Assembly: GCF_019130065.1 (NCBI RefSeq)
Contig: NZ_JAHSPG010000018.1
Location: 372,001 to 436,000 of the forward strand
Length of the DNA: 64,000 bases
DNA from: Pinibacter aurantiacus
GTDB taxonomy: Bacteria > Bacteroidota > Bacteroidia > Chitinophagales > Chitinophagaceae
Direction of reading: 5' to 3'
Below, one piece after another: positions 63,929 through 64,000 of the stretch. A program made the translations under genes and the position numbers. Positions within the stretch are counted from its first letter, which is position 1. Each line of letters starts with the position of its first letter. The notes beneath the pieces were generated by a model. That model did no database searches. It worked only from the letters and a program-made list of their open reading frames with translations, and was not told the DNA's origin.

Positions 63929-64000
63929 ATGAAACCACTATTGATAATATTTCTTGCTGTCATACTTTTTGCAGTATATAAGCTATACCTGGCATACACG
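63929..64000 (+). CDS. Start of a membrane or exported protein, truncated by the window edge
   Basis: ATG at 63929 opens a frame with 24 residues visible, nearly all hydrophobic after MKP (LLIIFLAVILFAVYKLYLAY). This looks like a membrane helix or uncleaved signal. It is 23 bp after the upstream gene, so the two are probably co-transcribed. The rest lies outside the window. Confidence 0.5.
   Translation, partial: MKPLLIIFLAVILFAVYKLYLAYT

Overview
The window is chromosomal DNA from a member of the Bacteroidota, most like a Chitinophagaceae-type soil or aquatic species. This is inferred from a FecI/FecR-SusC-SusD locus, two proteins with type IX secretion C-terminal sorting domains, TPR-containing sensor kinases with a LuxR-type regulator, probable TTG starts, weak Shine-Dalgarno signals and TAnnTTTG-type -7 promoter boxes. 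No plasmid or phage replication genes are seen.

Layout. 1-4.3 kb is housekeeping: a 5'-complete, 3'-truncated dacB-type carboxypeptidase (minus), cinA, a 2-oxoacid dehydrogenase E2 gene and tRNA-Lys(CTT). 4.3-6.07 kb has no intact gene. It carries a duplicated block that starts in the 3' end of the tRNA and includes its terminator, as a tRNA-targeted mobile element would leave behind. 6.1-9.6 kb encodes a T9SS adhesin with two C-type lectin domains. 9.8-14.2 kb holds a PLP decarboxylase, an AraC regulator with an SDR oxidoreductase, and an alpha/beta hydrolase.

14.3-19.2 kb (minus) is the most striking locus: a three-gene operon of a gasdermin-like pore protein, a protein joining a degenerate SIR2-like domain to a CHAT (caspase-like) protease, and an nSTAND ATPase with TPR repeats. 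The likely logic is sensing by the ATPase/TPR protein, activation of the CHAT protease, cleavage of the gasdermin and membrane permeabilisation, i.e. abortive infection.

19.4-35.3 kb contains another AraC regulator, a membrane protein, a lipoprotein, endonuclease III, two paralogous TPR histidine kinases (one with its response regulator), a 2045-residue CARDB/T9SS surface protein and a secreted beta-helix-like protein.

35.4-52 kb is a second accessory region. It has a three-gene operon for a LodA-like candidate quinoprotein oxidase, a LodB-like flavoprotein and a membrane protein; a divergent M19-type dipeptidase; and a seven-gene minus-strand operon with two membrane proteins, an amidohydrolase, a second M19-like enzyme, an alpha/beta hydrolase, a caspase-fold peptidase and an unrecognised 533-residue protein. 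This looks like a second, largely undescribed caspase-centred system.

52.3-61.8 kb is a classical ECF sigma/anti-sigma-controlled SusCD locus. It extends into an arylsulfotransferase-like lipoprotein and a TsdA-like dihaem cytochrome, which suggests sulfur-compound chemistry at the cell surface. The window ends with an unrecognised envelope protein and the start of one more gene.
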